Assembly (NCBI GenBank): GCA_935421135.1
Contig: OW285188.1
Coordinates: 15,725,233-15,789,232 of the forward strand
Origin: Bugulina stolonifera
Lineage: Eukaryota > Bryozoa > Gymnolaemata > Cheilostomatida > Bugulidae
Reading direction: 5' to 3'
DNA: 64,000 nucleotides
Position 1 is the stretch's first letter. The number at the start of each line of letters is the position of its first letter. Below are positions 27,080 to 39,904 of the stretch, piece by piece. Both the position numbers and the translations under genes were made by a program. The notes under the pieces were generated by a model. The model was not told the DNA's origin. It did no database searches and saw only the letters and a program-made list of their open reading frames with translations.

Positions 27080-28117
27080 TTAGTAAGTGTGAATGAGTTG
27101 GAACAAGGTACTACTGAAGTAAAAGGATACAAATAATCCCCCAATATATCCATGTGTAGCAAACTGCTTCTTTGAGAGAAAATACTTTTGCCAATCCTTA
27201 CCAATCATGGCAATTAGAGATATCTGAAATATACAATAATATATTATGTGCAGGTTTCAACACATTAGTGGTGGCTTGTGGAAAACATCGACTAGAATAT
27301 TATTCTGGTGAAGAAATGTAATACAGGCTAAAGACAATCTCTGAATCATTATCAAGTGGTGCCATAGTAAGTACTAACTCTACAAATGAAAATTCTGTTT
27401 TCTTATGTAATCATTTGAATACTCTGTTATCCATTCAAGTCTCAACATCTCCATTTCCCTCCAACAACAAACTTCATGTGTATGATAATAACGATCATTT
27501 CCAGAAGGGACAGATTGGCGAAAATATTTTTAGTGAGTGAATACCCTAAGAGTGCTAACTGAACTCTGATACGTACAGATACAATTGCTCCAAACACAAA
27601 GTAGAAGATGAAACCATATACTCCTGTGAGACCAAGAATTCCAGCAGTGCAGCCTGAGGCTACAGCTGTTGAAGTTCTGCAGTATTCTATCACACCTAAA
27701 TTCTGCATTATGAACAGTTGACTGAAAGGTATTCCACCTGTAAAAATAAACACATGCAATGACGTATTGGAGTGTATAGTTGGTATAAAACATGTTTGTA
27801 ATATTACATGTAGGCCTACAGGTAACATTGTAGCTAACACAGCAATAATTATAATGACATATTTCACTGTCATTATATAGAATTGATAGGAAATTCTTTC
27901 AATTATTACGGTGGATATAGGCAGAATTGAACAAAACTGCAGATAGGATAATACTAATAAACTCCTCTGATATAATATCAGGTAATCTTGGTCTCTGTAA
28001 GTTTCACTTACATCTACACCAGATCAGAACGCGGTTTGGAATGATATCCAGATAAAATAATATAGATGAAAATGATTATACGATAATCTTACTTTGTAGG
28101 TTTGCAGGAGGTTCCAT
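27080..28117 (-). CDS. EMC6: EMC6, ER membrane protein complex subunit 6
   Basis: EMC6 is a small multi-pass subunit of the ER membrane protein complex, which inserts tail-anchored and multi-pass proteins into the ER membrane. Three exons (28117-28093, 27737-27577, 27223-27080) join in phase into 109 aa, matching the roughly 110 aa usual for the family. Exon 2 holds the conserved core EYCRTS and GILGLTGVYGFIFYFVFG. Exon 3 holds DWQKYF and the last membrane segment (GYIGGLFVSFYFSS), ending LFQLIHTY. The N-terminus (MEPPANLQ) is short and variable, as expected. The 19-bp minisatellite starts just past the stop. The gene looks intact. Confidence 0.96.
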
Positions 28118-28815
28118 ATTAGCAATCGATATCCAGACTATTGCTACCCGAATCTGAAATTTAACAACTGGGCAATACAGAGGCGCATTATTAACAATGA
28201 TTAATACAGTAAACAATTATTAACATACAATAGGCTAGTGCAGTTGCAGCAAATTAATTTTATAATTTGCTCTGTCAATTGAAAGCAAACAGTTTTGATA
28301 CGAATGATAGTACAACAAATCAGTGATGTGAAATGAAAATAACACTTGGTTTACATTTGCTGAGAAATACGTAGGCCTTTGCATTATATACAGTGTAGGT
28401 CTACTCAATTATAACCACTTAGCCTACTCATAATTATATTCAAAAAAATATACTAGTTCTCCCTCATTAATGCCAATGTTCAACATTCGGTTTATTAACT
28501 AGAGGCCTATTTAATACCTTGTATATCCCGTGAAAGAGGTTGGACCGATTTGTTCTAATGAAATGGTACATGTAGAAGTAGTTAATTTGATATCCCAGTC
28601 CTACCTTGTTTTCATACACTATCTAATAGACCTAGCACCTATACAAGCTTATTTACAATGGTAGCCTACCAATAAGTCACTTGCAGCAAGGCATGCATTA
28701 CTGCTAGTTTCCTAGACATTGCCAATATAAATATAACAAAACAATTATCAGATAAACATGGACCAATGTGGTGATGTTTACCAGGTTTTATGTAGGCCTA
28801 TGACCTGAGTGTACT
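28118..28815. other. Upstream region of EMC6
   Basis: Expected to hold the EMC6 promoter on the minus strand. No coding frame, RNA gene or recognisable repeat was seen. Confidence 0.45.
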
Positions 28816-28973
28816 GTTAGGTGCAGTAGTGGAGAAATTAGATAACCTTAGTTCCTTGTTTGCGGTTAGGGTAAAGGCGGTCAACCAATAAAATATAGAG
28901 AAAACAACTTTTCCTGCTTCAGTTTTGGCAAAGAACAAAGGTTATCTCAAATTTCTCCACTGCTGCACCTAAC
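28816..28973. mobile_element. Small inverted-repeat element (MITE-like)
   Basis: Two imperfect inverted arms of about 46 bp (28816-28862 and 28928-28973) share a GTTAGGTGCAGYAGTGGAGA start and an AGATAACCTT-like stretch, around a 65-bp centre. This is the layout of a MITE. The flanks allow a TA or TTA duplication, but not clearly enough to assign a superfamily. Confidence 0.6.
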
Positions 28974-29084
28974 TCTATGTGTAGAGTATGTTAGATTATA
29001 TAGGACGCTCAATCGACACGAAACTAGTAGTAGCAAGTAGTCTCGTTCATTAGCGTAAATTACAGTGAAACTACTAATTACTAA

Positions 29085-29380
29085 AGTATTCCTCGTATTG
29101 TATATATTAGATTATTATTGAATTTTCAATTGTGCTTGTTATCATGACCATCAGACTACTATAACTACAATTACAAACTATAAAATATTATTAAATTAAT
29201 TAATACTTAATGTAGGCTATATTACAATTAACTAATAATTATAATATAACCGAAGCATACATTTAATATTAATTACAAAGAAAATTAAATTGAAATAATA
29301 AAATATATGTAAATAATTATAATAAAAACATTATAATTTCTGAATGATTTTAATTTTATAATAATAATTAATAAAAACAT
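29085..29380. repeat. A/T low-complexity DNA
   Basis: Dominated by ATTA and TAAT motifs with almost no G or C; a hAT-type element is inserted immediately after it. No coding potential. Confidence 0.7.
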
Positions 29381-29388
29381 GTAATAAC

Positions 29389-30106
29389 TAGGCCCGCAAC
29401 GATGAAACGTCAACAATTGTCGATACGATTAACTTGCAGCATTTTCGATATCGATTTATGCTCTCAATTTTCGATTCTTGTTAAATATATACTTAGTCTT
29501 GGGAATCTCAAGTGGTCACTATAGCATGATGGCAGAGCGCTTGTTTTACATACGTGTGGTCATGGGTTCGGATCTCAGTGAAGCACAATTTGTTGGCTAT
29601 AAGTTGATAGCTATAAAATACATAATCATGTACTAAGATGTATTACTAATATAAACTTGTCTATAGTTATATCAATGCCCCAAACATACAATTTGTATTT
29701 GATACTCCACATAAAAAGAAGGGTATACTTCTGGAATCTACTCATTCTACTCTTTTTGGTGATCCTAAAGATGGAATTATCAAATCAATTACTACAACTG
29801 ACAGTGTTGCAAGATACTGTTGTGAAGAACTACTACAATGTAAATGGTGTCAGGGTAAATGATTCAAACAAATAGCAACATTGATAGTTGTGCTCATTGT
29901 CTTCATTCACTGCTTGCTTGGGGTTACAGCAACACACTTGTCTATTGTTGTACTACATACATTATTTCAGTAAAATTGTGAGGTACTGTTATTGGTCTGA
30001 CTGACCTCACTAGTGTATTTTCTGTTAATTTTGCGCAATGAAGTATCGAATCGAAAAAGTTTATTGGCAGAATCGAAACAGTATTTTGTGAATCGTTGCA
30101 GGCCTA
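29389..30106. mobile_element. Non-autonomous hAT-type transposon, 718 bp
   Basis: The ends are 15-bp inverted repeats (TAGGCCYGCAACGAT) and the element is flanked by a perfect 8-bp duplication, gtaataac, at 29381-29388 and 30107-30114. An 8-bp duplication with a TAGG...GCAACGAT terminus is characteristic of hAT elements. CGAT-rich subterminal motifs (TCGATA, ATCGAA) recur near both ends and may be transposase-binding sites. A 72-codon ORF at 29657-29875 has no transposase features, so movement would depend on an autonomous relative. A tRNA-like fragment lies inside. Confidence 0.9.
29514..29588 (+). repeat. tRNA-like fragment, probable SINE remnant
   Basis: GGTCACTATAGCATGATGGC followed by AGAGCGCT looks like a tRNA 5' half and A box, and GGTCATGGGTTCGGATCTC matches a B box and T arm. 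The pairing is too imperfect for a working tRNA gene, so it is best read as a tRNA-derived remnant carried inside the hAT element. Confidence 0.4.
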
Positions 30107-30114
30107 GTAATAAC

Positions 30115-31790
30115 TATTGCAGTTGTTTATTACATAATCATAAATTAATGATAACAATATTAAATATAATGAATAATTATAATTGTTGTGATTTTAATTT
30201 ATAACTATAATTAATATTTTATATTATATATATATACAACTTTATCTAATGTGCAATAAAACATAGAATCATAGTGATAGTCATATTTTAATATATTTAT
30301 ATTATTATTTATTTCAAATTGTGGTTATAATTATTAAATAACATACATGTTATATATTGATATTCTATTGCACATTTTATTATATTTATTATTTTTATCA
30401 TAGGAATATTTATTTTAACATGCTTCTTCTTTTTAAATATTTATATTGTATTCCTTCTTTCTATTATTTTGTATCCATCATTCATTCATTGTTCAAGCTA
30501 AAAATACTACTATAACTATTTATACTTCACTTTTTACTACATTGTAAGTATATTTAAGTAGTTCAAGCCATGTAGCGTAACTCTAGGTAATTTTGTGGTT
30601 CAAATATTCCGGTGGAAACACATATTCATAGATAACTCTATGCATACATAACAGTTCAAAGATACTCTTTTTTTAAAACAGTTCCAAAGATATTTACTCT
30701 CTTTGAAACATTTGATAAAAACCTATGTAGTCTGATGAAAGTTTCCGGTAACACAATTCGGATGTAAAAAATTGTATCCATTACTCTACCGATATAATAA
30801 CAGGCGCTATAAGAAAGTTGACTTCTTTTAGAGTGAATCCACTTGTCAAACGTTTGTTGTACTTCCTTTTTATTAATGTTTTGCATAAAAAATAATTTTA
30901 TTTATGTGATCTTTCTTTTTGTAAAGACTTTGTCATTGAGCAATCAGAGTTCCGACGCTACACATGTGAGAATAACCTATCTTTGACTGGGGTTTGTTTG
31001 AATCTTTGCTAAGCATTGCCACATTGGTCAATAGAAATGTACAATTATTACAATAAATAATAATTATTATAAAATAATATAATTGGTGTTGGCCCACACC
31101 GATCGAATACGGAATACTCTACTGACCAAACCATGCACAACTCCTGTCCCATATGAGGCATGCCTCTTCTGCCCCCTAGGCAGTCTAGTATGACAATGAT
31201 ATTCACGTAAGTCTACGTAGCGATCATAATAATAGTGATTAATCAATTTAATAATAATTAATAACATTTATTTATGATAATCATAATGATCATAAGGATA
31301 ATGATAATTAATGGGTATTGGGTAATCTAATGTAGTAGTTAAATACAATACATATACATGTCTGTTCATAAAGCATGGATCCAGGCCAGATCAGTTCACT
31401 TGTGAGCTGTGGCAATGCAAAATGTTAAAAAATTAAATTTACAATTAAATGTTACAATAGCTTGGTCTTGTGCCCTTGGCGAAAAGGCGGAGAAAGCGCA
31501 GAGTGTATCTCCTGATGGCTTCCATTTCAAATGAATGCTCTCACTCTGCACTTATGGTGAGCTTATCGGCCAACAAAACAGCTTAGGCCAGATGCGAACC
31601 AAATCCCAAAGTAAAGGACAAGCCAGATCCCTAAGAACAAACAACAATCTATACCACCAGAGTTTTGTACCTTGAACTATTCAAGATATGAAAATCATAC
31701 ATATGGCACAGTATATGGGCTTGCCTAATCTGTGTTATGGTATTGCAACATCTGATATTTTGCAGGTGTAAGCATCAGGTTGGAGTCTAT
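30115..31790. other. Non-coding stretch with A/T low-complexity DNA
   Basis: About 30115-30430 is strongly A/T-rich. The rest has only short unsupported ORFs on both strands. No RNA gene or transposon end was recognised. Confidence 0.4.
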
Positions 31791-31807
31791 TGAGCCGAAA
31801 TGTGGAA

Positions 31808-32403
31808 TCTAACTGCAACAAGATGTAGAAGACATGGATGCACAGGTTAGCTCATTATACAGAAGTCTTTTTTATGACTGATAACTTGAAGTATACTGTA
31901 TATTTTAAAACATTACGATAACAAGATTTATACAATAACATATTGGACTATGTATACATGTAGCATGTAAACTGGCACTTTTTATTAAAAAGTTTTAGAC
32001 CGCTTTATAACATTTCATTTCAAGTAGACATGATTTAATAACTCCTGATTTCTTCCACTTCTAATGCGGAAGCTAGATCTAGAAACTTTTGCACTAATCA
32101 ATATTTAGGTAGCTCTCAATTATAAACATAAAATTTATGAGATTAGCCTAATGTTTTCTGTACCATGTGACCAAACCTTTTAATGCCTCATTACTTGAAA
32201 GAGAGACCTATAAATGAAAAGATTGCCACTATTACACCTACATGACTTCTGTGGCAGGAAAGGGAGATACAAAAATGAAAGAGAGAAAGTGTCCATGTGA
32301 AGCTGCCTATTGTACTGTAAAGCTGACTCATCTATTCCAATGTCCAAAGGATAAAATAGAGCTGTTGTTTGGACAGTCTGTCAGAATAAAGATAGCTGAC
32401 TGA
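31808..32403 (+). CDS. Possible small two-exon cysteine-rich gene
   Basis: An ATG at about 31800 opens a short frame (MWNLTATRCRRHGCT) that ends in phase 1 at a cag|gttag donor near 31844. A second exon after a tggcag acceptor near 32258 resumes in the matching phase and is open for 45 codons (KCPCEAAYCTVKLTHLFQCP) to a TGA near 32403. The predicted product has about 60 residues with several cysteines. Only one junction supports it and no family is recognised, so this is speculative. Confidence 0.22.
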
Positions 32404-32578
32404 TTGTAATTTATTAGATGAAAACTACTCAAACTTATAATGGTACACAGCTGGGATAGTAAAGGTAAGGTAGAAGAACTATTTACCCTCTTGTATGTCT
32501 ATATCCATTGTTCTAATGTTTGAACCAATGGACAAACTAACAGAACTGCTAAGTTTGCTTTAATCGAATCAGGCGTTT

Positions 32579-34042
32579 ATGGTTAAGTCCCAATCTGTAT
32601 GGAACTTTTGCTTGAAATTAGAGAAAACAGCGATGCCTTCTATCAACCTAAATCAGGAGTTGCAAGGATTTAACATTACCAAAGTTACACAGCAATCATC
32701 AGCAAGAAAACGGTCTGATCATTCAACTTCAGCTGGTGTCTGTTTACCATTGATCCCACTGTCCTGTAAGTGTACTTAGCTATCTACCATCAATGACAGA
32801 AGATTCCTGTTACATAACAAAACTCATATGTAAACTGAGACTTGAGTAGTAAGCATAGACAGCGAGTACCCAATAGCTAATGATTATAAGATAAAGTTGT
32901 CTTCTCGTGACAACTAGTAATTGAGAGAGGACAACTTCACTGTGATATTTTTATTGTTGTTTCATAATGAAGTTTACTGCATTAAACGTTTTTAAATAGT
33001 TTAATAATAATTCGTGTAGCACATACGTCACTTATATCTGAGTGTCAGTGAAATATAAATCTTAAACTTTTTTATGTTTTTTTTTGCCAAAATATATTTT
33101 TGAGCAGTCAGGGTGTTGGTTTCATATCTATAGGAATAGCCCATCTCTGGGTTTTGAATCCGAGACTCCACGGTACGGGATCCTACTGTACATAGTCCCC
33201 TAGCACGGTGATCAGACATATTAACTGCAATACCAGCTCAGCATCCTTTACTGTAGTTGCCGATATCAAATCTAGAATACACATTGCTATATTAGAGTCG
33301 ATATAGATGATTTTATACATTTTAGCATACCACTATCTTCCCAGTTTGGATGTTTTACTTGTGGAGTACATGTAGGTGACAATCTACTGAATGTTGGAGT
33401 CAGTAAAGATGATGTTGCTGTTATAACAGTGGTAGGTCCGCTTCTTATAAACTCTTCCCAAGAGAGCTGTAGCCATGGGCAATCCAATGAAAGCAATAGT
33501 GATTTAATATAACTTTTGCTAAAAAAGATAAACTTATGGCACTATAATATTTATTATAATATTAATAATTTGTAAGTTTGTAAGTTTACGATGAAAAATT
33601 TTATGATGATAAAACATGCGTTCACCAGCAGAGCAACCATGCGACTTTTACTGCACAAATAGCGATAGTATTGTTGTACATGCATGTTATGTACGTTGAA
33701 TACATTTTATTGGTAATAAATAAGCACTTGCTATACTTCTTATACAGTATACCTATGTTATATTTTACTATGTACTATGTTTAATAGTCAATGGTAGTCA
33801 TTTGCTACATACGTGTATTTTACATTTTTATAGATCCTGTTTTTGATCAAGTGGGTAAACAGTCGTCATATACTTATTTAATAGGACTAGTGTTCTACCA
33901 TTGGTGCAAGGAATATCACTTCATACATACATTGTATGTACATATATACCTTTCCGAGTTGATGACCACATCTGCTCACTCAACTGGAAGAGTATCAGCA
34001 TCAGAGCGGTCACTTTTTATGGTTAGTTCTTCTGCTAAATAG
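32579..34042 (+). other. Unassigned exon-like segments
   Basis: Three plus-strand open segments have plausible splice borders but do not join in phase: 32579-32772 (ends at a consensus gtaagt donor), about 33316-33512 (after ttttag, ends in TAA), and about 33955-34042 (ends in TAG). They could be parts of one gene with exons I could not find, or chance. Between them, 33115-33215 on the minus strand has a weak tRNA-like A/B-box pattern. Confidence 0.22.
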
Positions 34043-35358
34043 ATTCTTCCGACTTGTAACTTATCTGTTGAGCTAATTTAAACTATTTCCCATCAGATGT
34101 TTTAAAAATGATGTGGTCCCAGTGACCTACTGGCTGACCCAGTGGCCAATTCTAATTTCAAGTGTTTACCTAGTACCCAGCATTCTTACTGTCTAGCCCA
34201 CAGAAGTAAAGGATGCTCGTATATAGAATTGTCTACCCATTATGCTAGGTTACCCAATTATGTTATATATGCACAAAATCTTATAAAAATCGAAAGTCAT
34301 GGCCGCTCAGGCTATAGATTTTCGTTGAAAGTTGTCTTCTTCTAGTTTCTCTTTTAGTCAAATGTAATATTATGACTTATACATTACACTAAGTGTATGT
34401 GTGCATTGTGCACGTACAATTTTAATGCAAGCAGGCTACTCTGGCAGCAGGCTAAGTTTTTGTTTATCCTGAAAACATATGTTCATCATACAGGAAGTTG
34501 AATACTGCTGATGCACAAAGAAGTAAGAATGAAAAGTTATTCAAACTATTATAGTGTCCTGTTTGTATATTATTCTGCAGCATAAGATACAATACTACAG
34601 TCATATTCAAGACAATCATGATAGTATGTCCAATGTGCACGTTCATTCACATCACTCTTGAAGCTATGCCAAGTATGGCAGTATATTTTGGCAAGAACTG
34701 AATAAAACAGCTGTTTTGCATGCCAATGTAAAATTTTGATTGGACTAAAATTAGGCAGCAGCCAACATCCTGGTTTCAAGACAAATAAGATGTATTGTCT
34801 AATTTGACAAGACAATTTTTAAAAGAAATAGCAGAAAATGGAAGACTAATATACAGCCAATGAAATTGGCAAACATACAGAGTCTGTGATTGTAGTGTAA
34901 GGTGACCATCAGTTTAATGACCATTTATATACTGTGCACATTGACCCCCCTCAGCCCATCACTGATAATGTACTATACTTTGAACATAATCTAACCACAT
35001 CCATGTATACATAACCAGTTACAAGTATATATAAGAACACCACATGTGCTGTCCCATCAGTAGGCTCTATACTTCACTTCAAACTTGATTCTGCTGGTGA
35101 GGACAGGGTTAACAGGTTATATATTTTAATAATTTCACATTTCAACAGGATTGGCAAAAGGTAATTATAGATACAATCAATATTATGCATGTATATTACT
35201 TAGATATAATTATTTAATGATCACTGGTGCTGTTGAATTGCTTGTTAATACTTGTGACTAGACCAGCTAGCTGTATTTGAGATCAGCAACAATGTTGCAT
35301 GTAATTACTGTATGTAATAATAATGTACTAAATCATTGTAGCACGGTGACCAGGTAAA
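34043..35358. other. Upstream region of the sulfotransferase gene
   Basis: No gene recognised. The last few hundred bases probably include the promoter and 5' UTR of the sulfotransferase that starts at 35359. A TATATATAAG-like motif occurs near 35026-35034. Confidence 0.4.
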
Positions 35359-38300
35359 ATGCACAGGTACTGTAGCGAGAGGTACGACAGTACACTGGTG
35401 AATGTAGGCAATGTATTCATGCTGGTCACGCGATTCTTTGATGGCGATGTAGCTGAGGAAAAAAGGGCTGAAGTGGCTCATTTAAGATGGAAAAAACTGC
35501 AGAAGTTTACTCCCCGTCCAAATTCTTATCTAGTCAATGCTTTTCCAAAATCAGGTAATTCAATACACCTATTACTTTTTAAACACTGCATACACTGCTA
35601 GTTTCAAGTTGCTAGTTTGCCACTCTTGCTAGTACAATCTGTTGCTTTAAAGGTCTCTTCAGACAATCTGTTTATCGGTTCCTTTTGACAAAAAAGACGA
35701 CTCCGATCCAATATGGAACCGGTCCCAGTAATCTGGACCTCAATTCATAGCTGCCACCCAGGGTTGGAATTGCTGAATTTTGCTACAATGAAATAGGTCC
35801 GTGCCAACCAATAATTTCTGGTTGTTGAAAGCAGAATTCAGCAATTTATAAAACACCTCATCGGTCGCCACAAATTTTTCAAACTGCAAGCTAGTAATAT
35901 AAGCTGATTACGGTACAATATTAGAATATAATAAGCATACTGAATGGAATTATTTTGTTATTATTTACAATGCACTAAGAATATTTTGTTGAACTCATTT
36001 AAAAAAACAAAAAACTCAAGAGTTATACTACATGGTTGTGTAGTTATACATTTACAATTTTAAACGCTCCAAATGAGCTTCCATTGCATTATTGTATGCA
36101 AAAATGAATATATGAAATAAAAATACAGATATTAGCAATTTATCATGAAAGCTGAAAGATAACCATTTTATTATTGATTTTATCAGCTGAAGAACTCTGT
36201 TTACAAAACTGTTTGTTTACAAAATAAAACAAGGTACGTGCAACAGTAATGAAAGTACATGATTGGTCAGAAAAACAAGCACCTCATGTGGACAGCACTG
36301 TGAACTACCGGTCGCTCTGCTGAAGCTTTGTCAATCGCTAGTGCAGCCGTCGATAAAAAGGCAGTTTAAATAGGCCTTAAGCTTCAATTACATGGAGTTC
36401 ATACTACCTGCTGCCTGGGGTAGTACAAATTCCTTGGTAATTACTTCATGTATAAAGAACAATTCACATAATACATTATGCATAAATATGGTATTATGTA
36501 AAATTGGTACAGTTAATGCAAATTAGATTCCTGCTATTGCGTAAGCATGCTACAGAATGTTATATGGTTTACAGCATTCAGTATGTTAGGTAATGGGCAA
36601 TTTGAACCCTAAAATATATGCTGTATATTGTACTATACATAGTGTGAAAAGTTTACTAAACAGGCCAGTAACTGTATAATATATTAAAGGTACCCACTGG
36701 ATGTGGGAGGTCCTATCAATGTTGGCACGCGGCAAGGCAGAGGTGTCACCAATGTTCAAGGAAGACTGTTTCCTAGAGATGAAACCCCTGGACAAACTGC
36801 CTATGACTTCACCATACCCTATTGTATACACTACCCAGTTCCCCCCTAGCCAGATGCCACAGGGATTCACTGATCTCAAAAGAATAGTAATGCTACGTAA
36901 CCCTAAAGACGTTATGGTGAGTGCAGATAAACACATATATAACTGTAATTTTTGTTTGTTATTTTAGGAACAGTCTGATTATTTTACTTTTTACATTCCC
37001 TCTACGAGTTTCACATGTTGTTGACTAATATCGGTGTACATGTAAGTACATCAGTAAGTTTTTAATATTCACATTATTAATTCATGCTACAGTAGCAAGT
37101 AGTTGCAATTCTACCTTTTGTCATAGTTATCTACCTTTACACCTGTACGGTACATTTCATACGGTTATCTCAGCTGGTACAGGCTCACGTTCTGTACATA
37201 GTATTATCAGTGTACATTGTGTATATCTGTATTGGAATGTCTAGTGTCTGAAAGTCTATTAAATGGTAAAGTCCAATCAGCTGATTGTGTATATCATATA
37301 CTAGTGTGTGTTATCACTGAATGACGTGCTATAATACCATATGTGTAACTGGCACGTGAAAGCTAAATAAATAGTAAATAATTAGTTTATTTTATTTAGT
37401 TCAGTGCAGGAGCTATTTCAGTTGGCCGGCCACGCTAATGGGCACTTCTCTTATTCGTTTCTCTGGTTATTACATGCATGCCCAATGTGACCCAGTATCA
37501 TATCCAATATCCCCTAACATATTGTATGTAATATGTAATCTGTGTTATTGCTGTGATGGACTAGCATTGTTCTCTCACAATATAAAAGTGGTAATATTTA
37601 TGATGGGATCATGATGTTATGTGGTACGAAGGTATGGTTGAATTCTAGCAGTGAGACCAATCATTACTATTCTATGAGCAACCTATATTGTTATACATGT
37701 ACATAAAGTACAAAGTAGAATGTATGCATTTTTTGTATTAAAGGTATCTGCATATCACCATATTATCTCAATATACGATACTGTTGATGCTCATTGGGAC
37801 GATCTCTTTGACTCTTGGATGGATACAGCAAGAGGTGAATACCTTATTGTCATCTTACAATATACATGGTACATGGTACAGTGTGTTTTTCATATCATAA
37901 TGTTATAGTAGTGCCGTAGTTGCTTCTAATTTTTTTCAACTGTAGAGATATAGCAGTGTGCTGCTGGGTGTAGACTAAACTGGAGAGTATAGACTGTAGA
38001 GTATAGACTGTAGGGTATAGACTGTAGAGTATAGACTGTAGAGTATAGACTAGAGTATAGACTGTAAAGTATAGACTGTAGGGTATAGACTGTACGGTAT
38101 AGACTGTAGAGTATAGACTGTAGAGTATAGACTGTAGGGTATAGACTGTAGAGTATAGACTGTAGAGCATAGACTAGAGTATAGACTGTAAAGTATAGAC
38201 TGTAGGGTATAGACTGTAGGGTATAGACTGTCGAGTATAGACTGTAGAGTATAGACTGTAGGGTATAGACTGTAGAGTATAGACTGTAAAGTATAGACTG

Positions 38301-39904
38301 TAGGGTATAGACTGTAGAGTATAGACTGTAGAGTATAGACTGTAGGGTATAGACTGTAGGGTATAGACTGTAGAGTATAGACTGTAGAGTATAGACTGTA
38401 GAGTATAGACTGTAAAGTATAGACTGTAAAGTATAAACTGTAGAGTATAGAAACTAAACTGTAAAGTGTGTTGTATTGCAGAGTCTCCTAAGTATATCGC
38501 TGAAAACTTCTGGAATTTTGTTAAGGAAGTTTGGAAGAAAAGAAATGACCCAAATGTACTTATTATATTCTATGAGGATTTGATTCGAGTAAGTATGTTG
38601 TATATATATGAATTATAGCATGATGATACTGGTGTGCGATTTAGGCCCTACATGTAATATACCGGTTATGCAGTCTAATAGCATGAGGTCTACGTGAGCC
38701 TTATCTAATGAGTTGCAAGTACCTTGACCAAAGTTCATGTTCATCACATTTTGATTAAAATTCTCTGCATGACAGTTTCAGACTTATATTGGTATTGAAC
38801 TAGTGGATAATTGCTTATATGGGAACGTGTTGTATCCGTTATGGCTAGTATTGATTTTCATGCCATAAACATGAAGCATCATCATACTCATAAAATCTGT
38901 AAATTATATTGCATATTATTGACCAACTAATGTCTTCAGGCATTCTAAAAGTTTTTTTAATTTGGTACAATTATGCAATGTAGTGCTAATGTGCATTTCC
39001 TGGTCCCTGGACTGCACTATCAGTGGGCCAGTGGGACGATTGCTGCTGGTAAGCTTAGATAGAAATGACCTTCAAATTATATAAGTAAAGATTAGCAAAC
39101 TATTCCTAGATTTGGCATGTATACAGCATTAGATTAGATGGGAGGTGCACATCTATATATATTGTATTATCTCAACTTATTGCCACTGCATATGTTTTAG
39201 AACTTCTGTGGAGAGGTGAGGAAAATCTGCGAGTTTACAGGTCAAGAAATAGATGAAGATTTAATTGAAGACATACATGCAGCAACAGAGATACATCACC
39301 TGAAGGAGCAGAAGCTGGCTACTAATTTACACCCCCCTGAACACCGTATAGCCTTCTCTAAACTCTATAGGCAAGGTTTGTGCATTTGTAGTGTATAAGA
39401 ACAGTGTAGTCGTGCATACAGTGATTGCAGTTAAAGTTGTCTTCTCCCAAAATCAAATAAGGAGAGGATAACTTCAAACATTACTGAGTGCTGGTAGATA
39501 ATAGCAAGGGTTGTGTTAGTGTAGTACACCATTATTGTTTTGTGTCTAAAAAGCAAAATAATTGTTAGAACAATTATTGTAATTGAATTGGTAATAATTT
39601 ATACGTTTCAAAACTGCTGCTCTTTGTCTTTGAAATTTATTTCTGTTATCCAGTGAAATAACATAGGACCTGTTAACCACAATGGTTTGGTTAGAGTATG
39701 TGCTACTTCTTTACTATAATACTTACAAGTCAATTCCTATTTCTTTATATATTTGTGTAGAGAATTTTGATGTTAATGATTTTATTTGCAGGCAAGATAG
39801 GACAATGGAAGGAATACTTCACTCCCTCTCAAAGCGAAGAGTTTGATAGAGTTACAGACTTTCTATTAGCTGAGTGTGAGGGTTTAAGTTTTACATACGA
39901 GTAG
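35359..39904 (+). CDS. Cytosolic sulfotransferase family protein
   Basis: Members move a sulfonate group from PAPS to hydroxyl or amine groups of small molecules in the cytosol. Six exons join in phase into 302 aa, the usual length: 35359-35554, 36690-36916, 37744-37834, 38482-38588, 39201-39375, 39792-39904. Visible motifs are the 5'-phosphosulfate loop (FPKSGTHW, residues 62-69), the 3'-phosphate motif (RNPKDVMVSAYH, from about 135), FYEDLIR, and the C-terminal GKIGQWKEYFTPSQ. The catalytic histidine of the usual KTHLP motif is replaced: the segment reads VYTTQFPPSQMP, with Gln115 at that place. The start is the first ATG after an in-frame stop; an upstream exon is possible. Intron 3 carries a 14-bp minisatellite. 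Confidence 0.93.
37982..38450. repeat. 14-bp minisatellite in a sulfotransferase intron
   Basis: About 33 copies of a 14-bp unit (agactgtagagtat; gggtat and aaagtat variants), a few shortened. The array ends about 30 bp before the acceptor of exon 4 (38482). It lies between exons 3 and 4. Confidence 0.95.

Noticed and set aside
26714..27096. Three overlapping ORFs of 105-121 codons rich in H, I, T and Y
   Set aside because: They are products of a stop-free 19-bp tandem repeat read in all three frames.
33115..33215. Possible tRNA gene or SINE on the minus strand
   Set aside because: Only a weak B-box-like GGATTCAAAACC and a poor A box are visible; arms do not pair well and no target duplication was found.
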